From NCBI GenBank assembly GCA_013146195.2, contig CM028380.1, positions 86,864,049-86,928,048 on the forward strand: a stretch of DNA of 64,000 nt, in the 5' to 3' direction. Each line of letters begins with the position of its first letter. Position 1 is the first letter of the stretch. The notes beneath the pieces are model-generated. The model did not search any database, was not told the origin of the DNA, and saw only the letters and a list, made by a program, of their open reading frames with translations. Position numbers and translations under genes: made by a program. The stretch comes from Codonopsis lanceolata. Lineage: Eukaryota; Streptophyta; Magnoliopsida; Asterales; Campanulaceae. Of this stretch, positions 33,431-45,369 are shown one piece after another.

Positions 33431-33699
33431 TGACTATTGAGTAATTATTAGTGGTTTGGAAGTAGTAAATAGTTATTCTGTGTAGTTAATAACTTTTAGA
33501 GTGTTATTTAGGGTTGGGATAGTTTGGCAACAACAAAAAATACATTTAAATATGGGGAAAAGTGATAAAGAAGTAAAAGGGCCAAAAATTATTTTTCCAT
33601 TTTATAGGGGGTACTAATATAAGCCATAATCCCGTTGCCCCTAATATGATAGCTTGTCCATGCACTCCACTTTTTAACCGACTATTATGAAAAAATCTA

Positions 33700-33956
33700 C
33701 TCCCTCCGTTTCTTAATTATTGTCCTGGTTGACTCGGTGCACAAATTAAGAAAAAACAATTGACTTAATTATTTATATTAGTTTAATGTGTAGTTTCCTT
33801 TAAAGCCTATATGTATATGACCCATAATTAAAGTAAGGTGAAAACGTAAGGATAAAATGGTAAAAATGATGTTTTAAAAGGTAAGTTTTAAAGTGGACAA
33901 TTATTTTGAGACGAACGAAAAAAGAAAGGAAGAAGATAATTTAGGGACGGATGAAG
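33700..33956. mobile_element. Stowaway-like MITE (257 bp)
   Basis: CTCCCTCCGTTTCTTAATTA at the left, 'ttagggacggatgaag' at the right, TA on both sides (33698-33699, 33957-33958). Confidence 0.8.
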
Positions 33957-34189
33957 TATATTATGGAGTAGTATATTAAAGTTGGTAAGGATAACTCTAA
34001 TAGTAGCATATCACCCAGTTTTTGATATTATTGAATCAGCAAGCCTTCATATCACTTGACTTGAAATTTTTTTCATTTTCTAGCCAAAAAATAATAATTA
34101 ATAATAGTTAATATGATATTGTGATATTAATCATTTACTATTAACCTCTTCTGTTGTTAATAATAGAAGAAATCTTATATAGAAAGAAT

Positions 34190-35190
34190 TTATTATCAAT
34201 ATTATTTTTAACCAATGTGAGATAATAGTATTATATTGACATTGGATGAGTACTTTACTCTAATATCTCACTTCTAATACTATAATTCAAGCATTGATAT
34301 TTTATTCATCTAAAACTCGATTTGGACAAATAAATATATCATTTTAATGCCCTCACCCAGTATAACACATTTACACAATTACCTTTGGCAACAAACAAAT
34401 GATACACAAAGAAAATTGTGCCTCATATTGCACAATTTCTTTAACTAAAAACATTAATTTTTCAACAAGTGTTAGGTGAGTATCTTAATGATTTCTAAAA
34501 TCAACATTAATTTATAACCAATGTAAGATGCATCTATGCTATAGTTACCAATAAAAGTGATGTAACAAACATTGGTTGAAAATTGATGTTGATTTAAAAA
34601 ATATTTAGATAAATGACTTTTACTAAACTAGCAAAAGAAGATATATAATCACAATTGTTAGAAGTTGATGTTGGCTTTAAAAATCCTTAGGCCAATAAAA
34701 ATGATTTATTTCTCATTGGTTACAAAAAAAATATTTTATTTTAAAAGTTATTAAAATTCTTTTTACCAATAGAAGAGATGTATCACACATTAGATAGAAA
34801 ATAATGTTGGTTTCAAAAGTTTGAAGATAAAAGTTTTCTACTATTATTATTAAATATACTAGATATATCCCACATTTGTTAGAAAATGATGTTAGTTTCA
34901 AAAGTTTTAAGATAAAAGACTTCTACTATTATTATGAATATAATAGATGTATCTTTCAAAAGTGTTATAATTAAGGACTTTTACTATTATTATTAATAGA
35001 ATATATGTATCTCACATTGGTTAGAAGAATTATATTATTATTACCGAAAGGACTTTTCCACATTTGTTAGAAAATGATGTTGGTTTTATATTCCAACATT
35101 TTAATCATAATGCCTAAAATTTTAAACATTATAATACTACTATTACCAAGAGAAGAAATTTATGTCACATTTAAAAATTATAGTAGTACT
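34190..35190. repeat. Degenerate tandem array of roughly 90-bp units
   Basis: Words 'cacatttgttagaaaatgatgt', 'ggtttcaaaagttt' and 'acttttactattattatt' recur in fixed order about eight times with strong drift. No coding content. Confidence 0.65.
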
Positions 35191-35765
35191 ATTACAAAAA
35201 AAAAAAAAAATCGTGCCGAGCACGGGTATGGTTTTAAAAAGTGTTATAGTTAAATGTTCTTCTGGTCATGTTTTCTTTTTTCGTCTATCTTACTAAAATT
35301 ATTTTGTCAGTAAATTTATTTTTAAAAAATATTTTTACTACTTTACTCATATTTTTTTCTTACCATGAACTTAAAGGAAAATAACATATTATAATAATAT
35401 TAATAATGTCAATCGTTTTTTTCTTAACATATGTCAAATTAAACATAACAATTATTTTAAAACGGAGATAATATAAACCAAAATAAATACTAATACCATT
35501 CTACGCAAAGTGTTCGAGTTTTTTTTAGGTGTCATGTTTGAAAAGTCTAATAATTAAAAAATATATAATTGACATTAGAGTTTATCATAATTGCTATGAT
35601 ATTTTAGCATAATTAAAATGTTAATATGAAATGTGGTGGATAAAGTTGAAATGTTATTGGGATTGTGGACATAACTTTTGAAAGTAGATTATTTGAGTAA
35701 AATATCTCAAAATAATATAGTTGATTCTTTGCCTAAAACATAGACAATAGTGATTATGATCCATA
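35191..35765. other. AT-rich intergenic stretch with Stowaway-like debris
   Basis: 'gtcatgtttgaaaagtctaata' at about 35530 is interior sequence of the MITE family at 35766; ends are not preserved. Confidence 0.5.
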
Positions 35766-36009
35766 CTCCATCTGTTCTACTTAAAGAGTCTATATTTGAA
35801 AAGTCTATTAATCAAGGGATGCGCAACTAGCACTGGAGTTGCTCATAATTACAATAAGATTTTAGCATAATTTATATATTAATGTCAAATGTGGAGGGTA
35901 TAGTTGAAATGTTATGAAAAATGTTGACATATTATTAATTTGAAAATGGACTCTAAAAGTGAAATATTTTAAAAGAGTATAATGGATTAATTTTGTTGAA
36001 CGAATGGAG
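35766..36009. mobile_element. Stowaway-like MITE (244 bp)
   Basis: Left CTCCATCTGTTCTACTTAAA, right 'ttgttgaacgaatggag', TA on both sides. The interior matches the elements at 3257 and 44669. Confidence 0.65.
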
Positions 36010-36109
36010 TAAGTAATTAAGATATATACATGCACAGAAGTTACATAACTAATGTTGTGGACAGTGGAAGCAATTGCAAACAATCATAAAGTAATATCAA
36101 AATCAATCG

Positions 36110-36450
36110 AAAGAAAAGAGAGATATTTGGGTCAAAGGATTTTTGAAATTTTGTTATGGTCAATACTTTATACATTTTATGGTTACAATTATATATAGTG
36201 ATACAATACCTTAAAATGACTTAATAAATTAAAGGAAACTAAAAAACCAAATGGCCGCATTGACATGGTCGCTTCACTCAATGTAACGCGACCGCCTTGA
36301 TTCGATAAGGTCACTTCGTCTCCATTAACGCGACCGATAATTGACGAGGTTGCTTGATGCAACTGCTTCAAGTACTGGAGCTCTTCCAAACTTCAATGTG
36401 GTCGCCTGACAAGACTGTTTCACGACGCGCTTGCGTCATCCAAGCCAGAG
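36110..36450. repeat. Dispersed repeat with 'gcgacc' words, copy 2
   Basis: Counterpart of 32224-32640, with only one copy of the 57-bp unit. Confidence 0.5.
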
Positions 36451-36692
36451 GACTAGGCTTCTAGCCTAGTGAATCGACTCATTTTATTATTAACAACTAA
36501 AAAAAAATCCAAATTTAGACCCTTAGCTACCTTTTCTCTCATCCTTGGTACTTTTTTTTTTCTAAGGTATTCAAATGCACAAATGTTCGAGACTAATGTT
36601 CAAATTACGGTCAGACACCAGATATGTTGACCCATACAAAAGAAATTTTATGCACACAAGGACTCGATACCGATACTTCTTACTCAAGCGCA

Positions 36693-37270
36693 AGGTTCTA
36701 AAAATCGCTAGGCGTCAGACCACCTCCTAACGCCTAGAACGCCTAGGCGGGATATAGGCAGGACCTATAAATAAGACATAATATCTGATTTTTAATATTT
36801 TTTTATATTATAACCTAATTATTAAACATATATTTTTAAAACATACTAATACTAAAGATCACCTAATAATTTAAAAATAATAATTACATTATGTTGTTAC
36901 ATTTTAAAAGTAAAACTAGAAATTTAATATTATCTAAGATTCAAAATATTACAAAAATAATCAACAGTTCAATTATTCATATGTCAGTTGACAATTACAA
37001 ATTAAAAAATAATAATTTAATAATTTAAAATTGATATTTATTATTATGATTATTATTTTAAAAACCCAAAATGATCTTATTTAGGACAAAAGAAAAAAAA
37101 CTAAAAAATAGGAAAAATCAGCAGTTGGTCGCCTAGCCCGCCTAATCGGGTGCCTAGAGCGCCTAGGCGCCGTCTAATCGATTTTTTCACCAATTTACCA
37201 AATTTCTAAGCATATAAGCAACGCCTAGACACCTATCTAAATACCCGCTTAAATCGATTTTCAGAACACT
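36693..37270. mobile_element. 'GCCTAGGCG' miniature inverted-repeat element, copy 1
   Basis: Outer ends 'aggttctaaaaatcgc' and 'cgattttcagaacact' are inverted repeats. Each has a GC-rich subterminal zone of 'cgcctaggcg' words around an AT-rich core. A reverse-oriented relative is at 44015-44510. Confidence 0.7.
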
Positions 37271-37964
37271 GATCAACCGACTGAACTCCTTTTAGTCAAG
37301 CCAAATTCTCATAACTTCTCATCCCAACTATGTACTTTTCCACACACACACACTTATTTGAACAAATTTAACACCTCTGCGCAAGATAGATGGTGTCATC
37401 TCCACCTACAGTACTTAACCCAACCAAGATCAAGTATGTTAGTCACATTTAAAACAATGACATACTGTGACAGTGTAACTATCTTATCTTATTTTTGTCA
37501 AATACTTTTATGTCATTTCAAAAAAAAAATCAATTTCAAATCAGTATCCATTTAAAAGTTACGTTTACTATTTTACTATTAATTTGATTCTCATTTTAAT
37601 TATTAAATTTATTCTCACATTAGTATTTTTAGAAAATATTTTATTCGTTCCCAAATAATTATTATATTTGACTAGACACATTGATTAAGAAAAAACTCAT
37701 CGACTATATTATAGATATTTGTACAGTATGTAGGTTTCTTTAAAATTCATGTACATATTAATCATTAAAGTAGCCGGTAAAAGTAAGTGCAAAATAATAA
37801 GTGTTTTTCTAAAAAGAAAAAAAAAATTAGAAACCATACAATTTATTTTAAAACAGACAAAAAAGTAAAATATGACAATTATTTAGAAATCAAATTTACT
37901 TTAACTATCTTAATATTTATAATACAAAAATATTTTTCTTAATAAATATGTCGAATCAAACATA
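37271..37964. other. AT-rich intergenic stretch
   Basis: No gene seen; scattered Stowaway-type words such as 'cgttcccaaataattat' at about 37648. Confidence 0.5.
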
Positions 37965-38464
37965 CACCCTCCATTTTCAAATAATTATCTTCCTTTTATT
38001 TTTTGTCTGTTCCAAAATAAATTATTTTTTTTCAAATTTTCCTTTTTTGAAAACACTTTTACCATTTTATTCTTACTTTTTCTATCTACTTTAATTATGA
38101 CCACATATATAAATGTATTAAAGAAAAACCACAGATTACACTAATATTTATAATACAATCAATTACTCCCCCCGTCCCTAAATTATCATCCTCCTTTCCT
38201 TTTTCGTCAGTCCCAAAATAATTGTCCAGTTTGAAATTTATTTTTTTAGAACATCACTTTTACCATTTTATTCTTACTTATGGGTCACATACACATGAGC
38301 TTTAAAGAAAACTACACATTAAATAAATATAAATAATCAAGTCAATTATTTTTTCTTAATATGTGCGTTGGATCAACTAAAATGATAATTTAGGGATGAA
38401 GAGAGTATTTTTTTAAACGATGTATCGATTCAAACTGAACAATAATTTAAAAACGGAGAGGGAG
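37965..38464. mobile_element. Stowaway-like MITE carrying a nested Stowaway-like MITE
   Basis: The outer ends 'caccctccattttcaaataa' and 'ttaaaaacggagagggag' are flanked by TA (37963-37964, 38465-38466). The second element at 38166-38405 sits inside it. Confidence 0.65.
38166..38405. mobile_element. Nested Stowaway-like MITE (240 bp)
   Basis: CTCCCCCCGTCCCTAAATTA at the left, 'aatttagggatgaagagag' at the right, TA on both sides (38164-38165, 38406-38407). Confidence 0.75.
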
Positions 38465-39044
38465 TAGAATATTTTGAAGTGATAAAGTTAGAATGCAAAG
38501 AACAATGTGTCCTTTTTATCTATAAGACAAGAGTATCCAACATCGCAGTAGTTAGATCCCAATAGAAATGTCCTTGCATGTTTCCCTCCATATTTTCATC
38601 ATCACCTTTTACCCTACCTTTTGTTTTCAAGGACATTCAATTCCTCTCCTATGGATCTATCATCATCCATGAATGTCTCCCCCGTTCTTCCCTCATTATT
38701 ATTTCTCTTTTGACCCCCTTTTTAATTGTTTTTGGCTTTTATTCTCAGAATTTACTAAAGTTTGGACATATACAACAAAGTTGAAAGTTGAATGAAGAAG
38801 ATCTTTAATGATGCTATATATTTCTATTCCATTTTCAAGCAAAAACACTCAATGTGGGTTTATTATGGTCCCCTACCATGAGGTTTCGTCAAATTGCAAC
38901 GTCCTCCCTCACGTTTGGTTGGATAATAGGTAGGAAAACCTCAAGGCCAAATGGCTGATCGTAAAGTAATTAGGGGTACAAAAGTCATTCCTTCTTAGAA
39001 AAAAAATGGAAAAATAAATAAGATAGGGTTTAATTAGTAGTGAC
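38465..39044. other. Intergenic stretch
   Basis: No gene or element identified; a frame of 68 codons at 38578-38784 has no recognisable product. Confidence 0.5.
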
Positions 39045-39069
39045 AAAGTGGTTTAAAAAGTAGGGTTTA

Positions 39070-39360
39070 GGCCTCGTTTGGTGCAGCGTTTTGAAAACGC
39101 AACGTTTTAAAAACGTAGCATTTTCAAAACGCGGTTTATTTTTGTAAACACGTTTGGAAAACTATTTCAAAACGTTATTTTTCATAAACATAGTAGTTGT
39201 AAACGTGACATATTTTTAAAACGCTATAAATTGGAGCGTTTTAAAACGCTCCACGTTTTTAAAACGCTGCGTTTTAAAACGCTGCATTGAAACGCTTTTA
39301 AAGAGAAAACGCTGCGTTATTTACCAGTGTTTTGATCAAAACGCTCGACCAAACAAGCAC
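39070..39360. mobile_element. Tourist-like MITE, copy 1 (291 bp)
   Basis: GGCCTCGTTTGGTGCAGCG at the left, 'cgctcgaccaaacaagcac' at the right, flanked by TTA on both sides (39067-39069, 39361-39363) as expected for PIF/Harbinger. The interior contains many 'aaaacgc' and 'gcgtttt' words. Confidence 0.85.
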
Positions 39361-39363
39361 TTA

Positions 39364-39480
39364 CTTTGAGTACGTTATGTATCACTTTGAACTTATAATC
39401 TGCCACGATTGATCATTGTATATCACGTAAATATGACACGTGGTGCTCTAGGACCATGAAATATTTTTCTCGTGGCAATG
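39364..39480. repeat. Right part of the 155-bp repeat also found at 18665-18970
   Basis: 'tatcactttgaacttataat', 'cacgtaaatatgacacgtgg' match the tandem units at 18.7-18.9 kb; the left part lies just before the Tourist-like element that interrupts it. Confidence 0.55.
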
Positions 39481-39630
39481 AAACTTGTAAATTGATGGTT
39501 ATCGAAACAAAACTGACTACATTTAGGTTTTCATAATGTATCTTAACTAGTATACACATGTTAACCGAACTCATCTAATTATTAACACAATTAAACTATA
39601 TATGTCTAATATTCATTGTGTGTGTGTGTC

Positions 39631-39641
39631 TATATATATAT

Positions 39642-39689
<48 letters not shown>
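39631..39689. repeat. (TA)n microsatellite
   Basis: TA run broken by 'catacata' near 39645-39650. Confidence 0.9.
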
Positions 39690-39691
<2 letters not shown>

Positions 39692-39898
39692 TCAAATCAA
39701 CAACTTATTTAATGACTTTCTACTGGTATTTAATCTGCTCATGTGGTGATTTAAGACCCACCAAATATTTTGTAGTATAATACTCACCTCGTTATTAAAT
39801 TAGTCTTGGTTCGACTTTTTGAATGAAACCATGTGTTCTTATATATAAAAATGTAACATATTTGTTTTTTAAAAATCATATAACAGGTAATTCTTAGT

Positions 39899-39929
<31 letters not shown>

Positions 39930-40000
39930 CGTCGAATTTAAATTTAAAAAACAAATTGTTTGAATTGAAAGTTAAACAAGGACAATAATTTAGGACAAAA

Positions 40001-40141
40001 ACTTGTATCAGACGGTCTAATAGATATTTTTTGTAAGATGGATCTTATTTACTCGACTTACCGTACATTAATAAGTTAAGTTATGAAAGAGTGAGACTTC
40101 GTCTTACAAATTAAAATCCGTAAAACGATGTTATAAGAGAC
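40001..40141. mobile_element. GTAAGACGG-family MITE-like repeat, copy 2
   Basis: 'cttgtatcagacggtctaat' start, 'tttgtaagatggatcttatt', 'cgtcttacaaattaaaatcc' end. Confidence 0.55.
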
Positions 40142-40558
40142 TCATAATTTAGTAACGTGGAAACATCCGGTACAAGTTGAAACACGCAAGTATCAGCAAC
40201 ATCAACAATCATGAACACATGGTTTGTCACAGTTAAGTTTCTGTATAGATTGTGCTTTGTTTTTTATCCTTCTTTTTCACATGGTCCCCCATTTCTTCAC
40301 TGCTACACAAGATTTGCTTGTTCTTGGTCCCCTACCCCCCTACCCCCCTCAAAATTCGATCATGTCTCTCTCTCTCTATCCCAAAAGATGTTTTCCACCC
40401 CACCCCACACCTGATTTTTGGGGACACTTTATTCTATTTACCAAACTCATGGTTTCATGCATCACTTGTGCCCTTTAAAGCAAGGCCAAGGCCAAGGCCA
40501 CCGTTAAAGAAAAAACGTTCCATCTACGGCAAGTTATTTGGATCGAACATGTTTAGTG
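40142..40558. other. Intergenic stretch with C-rich motif
   Basis: Pyrimidine-rich on the plus strand around 40320-40410 ('ccctacccccctacccccct'). Three overlapping frames of up to 109 codons have low-complexity translations and no recognisable product. Confidence 0.45.
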
Positions 40559-40699
40559 TAAGAGCGTTTTATGGATTTTAATTTATAAAATTAGAATGTT
40601 ACTATTTCACAACTCAATCCATTAACATACGGTTAATTAAGAAGATATGTCTTACATAAAATACTCGTATGATGGTCTTTCTTAAGTTTTTGTCATTTG
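40559..40699. mobile_element. GTAAGACGG-family MITE-like repeat, copy 3
   Basis: 'ttatggattttaatttataa', 'cacaactcaatccattaaca', 'atgtcttacataaaatactc' in the family order. Confidence 0.5.
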
Positions 40700-41416
40700 A
40701 AACTTGGCTTCATAATATTCAAATCGGTTGCTATAATTAATAAAAGATGATAAGACGGTGTAGATAATATGTCTCATGAGTTCTGTTGATATTTTCTTGA
40801 ATGTTTGATGTAAAATTGTGAAACTGAGTTTTCGCTACACAACTCAACTCTGAATCGAGTTAGGGGTTTCAAGTGTGTGGCAAGTGACAACCATGGTAGA
40901 AGACACAATGAGAATTTTTTTTTTTTCTAAATTATTGTTAAACTTGACCATGTAATGATTTGCTGGTGAACTAAGTCTTATATACTCAATTTGTTCCTAA
41001 ATAATTATCATATTTGACTTGATATATTGTTTAAAAAAAATAAATTACTTTATTAAAATGGTAAAATGCAATGGTTAAGTTGTAAAATTATTTTACTAAA
41101 AAAGACTGTAAAAACAATGTAATTATTTTTGAAACGGGCGTAATTGAAAAGCAAAACAATTAAGAAAGGGGGAGTATATACTAATTCAACTTTGACTTGA
41201 GAATTGATTTAAAAGTAAATAATCAATGTGATATATACTTGTACTTAAGGCTCCGCTTGTTTCACGGAAAATAATTTATAAAAAATAAAAATATTTTATT
41301 TTCAGGTATTTGGTAAATCTTTTGAAAATATGTCGAAAAATATTTTCGGGTGTTTGACAAAGGTAAGGAAAATGTTACGAAAAATAATTTATGATTAAAT
41401 ACAAAAAAATACATTA
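40700..41416. other. AT-rich intergenic stretch
   Basis: No gene seen. Stowaway-like words near 40983 ('caatttgttcctaaataatt') and 41160 ('aagaaagggggagtata') may be the two ends of a diverged element. Confidence 0.45.
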
Positions 41417-41694
41417 GTGCTTGTTTGGTGGAGTGTTTTAACCAAAATGCTAGAAAAAAATACAACGTTTTTTTCTTTTAAAGTGTTTCAATGCAGCGTT
41501 TTGAAAAATGTGTAGCATTTTAAAACGCTCCATTTTGGAGCGTTTTAAAAATATGTTACGTTTACAACCACTCTATTTTTGAAAATTGCGTTTTGAAATA
41601 GTTTCTCAAACGTGTTTACAAAATAATAACCGCGTTTTAAAAATGATGTGTATTGAAAAAGCTTCGTTTTCAAAACGCTACACCAAATAAGGCC
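41417..41694. mobile_element. Tourist-like MITE, copy 2 (278 bp), reverse orientation
   Basis: Starts GTGCTTGTTTGGTGGAG, ends 'gctacaccaaataaggcc', TTA on both sides (41414-41416, 41695-41697). Confidence 0.8.
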
Positions 41695-41697
41695 TTA

Positions 41698-42587
41698 TAG
41701 TATTTATGCCCATATTGAATATTCTTCCATCTCTCTCCGGATAAATATTCCTACTTTTCATTTTGGGATGTCCCAACTAATGTTCCTAAAAACTTTTGGT
41801 GTAAAATTTTTCTACCATTCTTCCTAATATATTCATTTATTTAATACTATCATTATTGCACATCTTAGAGAGAGAGTGAGTGTAAGGGTACATATTTAAT
41901 GTGAGAGAGTGTGTGTAACGAGTATTATTGTCACAATATATTCCACAATTCATTATTAATTACATTTATTAATCTTTGTGTTTTGTTCACTAGGAATATT
42001 TATCCGGGACGAAGAAAGCATAAGATAGTGTCAGACTTTAAGTAATTTTACTTTAGTAACCTTCAATTTATTATTAGTGGTGTCAAATCAATAAGATTTA
42101 TCATTTTTCAATCTCACAAATACAAATAATTTTTTTTGATAATTGATATGAAAAAACGTTTTAAAATAGAAAAGGGATAATGTATGGGACGTCCCTAAAT
42201 ATAGTGGACACTAATTTTAGACGTAGTGAGTAATTATTAAAATTAGTATAATTTATAAATATTGTGCATAAACTCAATTTAAATTTATATTTTTTATTGT
42301 AATATTTTGTGTGTGTAAATATGTGTAATTGTGGAAGAGGACGAAGGGTGCTCGAATATTTGGAAAATGACCTACGGAAAATAAATATGTAAGTCATTTT
42401 TCTAAAACGAAGCCTTCATTTTTTGTTGACTCGGAAAAGCTTTTACATTGATTATATTTTTCAAAGGTTATCAAACACTGAAAAATGAGGAAAATGTTTT
42501 CCGAATGTTATTTTCCGTGAAGCAAACGTAAACCTACGCTTGACATTTTCTTGAAAGTATAATTCTTCTACTTCTCTTAATAAATAG
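41698..42587. other. AT-rich intergenic stretch
   Basis: No gene seen. 'tattcctacttttcattttg' at 41745 and 'actaggaatatttatccggg' at 41990 may be ends of a diverged Stowaway-like element. Confidence 0.45.
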
Positions 42588-42712
42588 GTAAAAACTTAGG
42601 TATTTTATATAAGATGAGTTTCTTTTACTCAATTTACTGTATGTTGGTAAGTTATATTACGAGAGAGTAAGATTCGATTTTATGATTTAAGATCCGTGAG
42701 ACGATTTTAGGA
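42588..42712. mobile_element. GTAAGACGG-family MITE-like repeat, copy 4
   Basis: 'atataagatgagtttctttt', 'gatttaagatccgtgagacg' in the family order; degenerate. Confidence 0.45.
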
Positions 42713-42716
42713 CGAA

Positions 42717-43285
42717 AATTGATATGGAATAAAGTGCAAAGTCAACACTAATTGATGAATGTGAATTACAAAAGCATAAGTTAAAAAAATAGGAGGATTT
42801 GTTTTGACATTTTGCCCCCCTATGACCTAAAAAAGTTAGCCATTCATTTAAGGGTATCTAAGTCTGTCCTTAACACTAATCAGACTGAGAAGAAAAATAA
42901 AGGATTGAGAAGGTAAAAAAATGAAATTGATTTAGAGTAAACCAACCACGTGTCATATTTTAATTAGTGGTTGAGACAGGGCAAATAGTGTCCGTACAAA
43001 AGATGAGAAGTCCTTATTTTCTCGGTCAACCTTGGTTTTATAATTAATTAATGAGTAAACAATCAACTTAATACATACTTCTAAACCTTTGACTTCTTCT
43101 TTTTTGAAAATATATATCTTTTGCTCCTATAAATTAAAAAGAAATAAGTTGGTCAAAATTAATGAAAATTGATATGGAATAAAGTGGAAAGTCAACCAAT
43201 TTTGGCAAAAGCAAAAATAAAAAATAATAGGAGGATGGTTTGACATTTTTCTCCCTAGTAACCTAAAAGCCAATCATTAATTAAT
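42717..43285. repeat. Pair of about 120-bp direct repeats
   Basis: 'gatatggaataaagtg.aaagtcaac' and 'aataggaggat...tttgacattttt' at 42720-42850 recur at 43170-43260, about 450 bp apart. Confidence 0.55.
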
Positions 43286-44014
43286 TCCTCAATAATCTTA
43301 TAAGGAATCAATCCTCAATTCATAGTTATTTAGATTTTTAGTAAAAACAAAGTCATAATCATATTCAATAAAAACTAATTTTTAGGTATTTGACTCCAAA
43401 ATAAACACTACCAAGTCAATGTCAAAATAAAAATGACCTATATACTAGGTGATTTTTTTTCAAATATAAATTCATCGAAGATTGCATGATATCGACGTCT
43501 GTAGGACCAAGAACGAAACAAAAAACAAGAAAGAAAAAACATGAAATTTCGGACCTAACAAAACCTGTGTGTACGTTCGTCCGTCTGCCGTGTGAATTGA
43601 TACCACAATATAATTTTCATTAATTTAAGCAATTCATTAAAATTTTTGGATACATTGAATCCTCCACCATGAGAAATAGTTTAAGAGATACGAATCGTAG
43701 CCTAAGATTGCTTAGAGTATAATCCATTAAATAAATGAATGGTTATGTTAATTTTAAAGCTTCAACCCAAACAAGGCCTAGGGGAAACACATGGTAATGG
43801 GTAGGTAATACAATTAAACTCCAAATGATAAAAATATATAATAATAATAATAAAGTACTAAGGAGTAATTAGAGAATTAACAACTGTACAAATCTTTTTC
43901 CGTCAAGAAAAATCTGGAATTTTGCATGATTGACAGATACATGGAGCCCATTGCTTAGATATTAGACAACCATTATATACAAAAAAAATTATTATCAAAA
44001 GTTAGTCTCGATCA
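43286..44014. other. AT-rich intergenic stretch
   Basis: Nothing identifiable. Confidence 0.55.
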
Positions 44015-44510
44015 TTGTTCTAAAAATTCGCCTAGGCGCCGCCAAACGCCTAAAAATTCGGTAAATCAGTGAAAAGTTGGTCAGGCGGTTTGGGCGGCCA
44101 ACTGTTGAATCTGCATATATTTTTTAATTTTCTTTTACAATTTTGGTCGGAAATAATGTCATTTTGATTTTTAAATAATAATAATAAACATCAATTCCGA
44201 ATTATTAAATTATTGTTGTAACTTTTTAATTTGTTAACAGACGTATACACAATTGAGCTATTGACTATTTTGTAATATTTTGAACTAAGAATATTATTAA
44301 ATTTTTTGTTTTACTTTTGAAATTTAACATTATAATGTAATCATTATTTTTAAATTATTAGGGGATATTTATTATTAGTATATTTAAAAAATTAATACTT
44401 AATAATTAAGTTATACTAAAGAAATATTATAAATCAGATATTATATCTTATTTCTAGACCCCGCCTAGATGCCCTAAGCAGTAGCGCTAGCATAGAGATT
44501 TTTAAAACAC
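44015..44510. mobile_element. 'GCCTAGGCG' miniature inverted-repeat element, copy 2, reverse orientation
   Basis: 'ttgttctaaaaattcgcc' and 'agatttttaaaacacgaca' ends; its core aligns to the reverse complement of 36693-37270. Confidence 0.65.
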
Positions 44511-44668
44511 GACAATAATCTCTAGACACTTCAATTAGTACAAATTAGAATATTGTACTATAAATTGCTAAAATTCAAACTTTGGATCATAAAGTGGGAT
44601 CTGGTGCTAATCTTGGAGGGTAATATTAGGTGATATTTATTATTATTATTATTAAATTATTATGTTTA

Positions 44669-44895
44669 CTTCATTTGTTTCATTCAAACACTCTGTGATT
44701 GAAAAATCTAATAATTATATAACTAATATTAGAGTTGGTCATAGTTACAAAAATGTTTTAGTATAATCAATATGTTTATATCAAATATAAAGAGTAAAGT
44801 TGAATTGTTAATAAAATTGTAAACATAATTTTTAAAATTATATTTTTAAGTGAAACATCCAAAATAGTATAAGCGACTCTTTAAATCAGAGGGAG
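44669..44895. mobile_element. Stowaway-like MITE (227 bp)
   Basis: Left CTTCATTTGTTTCATTCAAA, right 'tttaaatcagagggag', TA on both sides. Confidence 0.6.
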
Positions 44896-45185
44896 TATTA
44901 AACCTTCTTGATTTTATATGGATTTTCAGTAATTAACAGACTCTTTGTGAGTTTTCTTTAATATCTTTTAGGGCCGTTTGGTAGCTAAACAAGAATAAAT
45001 ATCATTGTTAATAATAACACACTTCCCTCGGTATTAATTGGGAGAGGATTAAGCATTTTATCGAGCTTGTGGGGATTAAAAATCCTTAGAGCAAAACATT
45101 AGCAAATAAAGTTGTTTTTTTTCCTAACTATCAAACGACTCATTAAAGTATTATCTACAGGCGTATGAGACCACTTTCTTATTTG

Positions 45186-45369
45186 ATTAAGTTTCTTATA
45201 AGACTGTTTTACGTATTTTAATTTGTAAGATGATCTTACAGATTTTAATTTAGAAAACGGAGTCTCACTCTCTCACAACTCAACTTACCAATTAACACAT
45301 GGTGAGATGAATTAGGAAGATCTGTCTTATAAATAGTATATGTAAAACCGTCTTATCTAAGTTTTTACC
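45186..45369. mobile_element. GTAAGACGG-family MITE-like repeat, copy 5
   Basis: Best-preserved inner order in the window: 'ctcactctctcacaactcaa', 'acatggtgagatgaattagg', 'agatctgtcttataaa', 'aaaaccgtcttatctaag'. An extra duplicated left end is present. Confidence 0.6.

Noticed and set aside
35203..35222. Helitron-like hairpin 'cgtgccgagcacggg'
   Set aside because: No CTAG follows at the right distance and no TC start is found upstream.
40211..40581. Three overlapping frames of 67-109 codons
   Set aside because: Overlap in different frames of a pyrimidine-rich stretch, low complexity, no family pattern.
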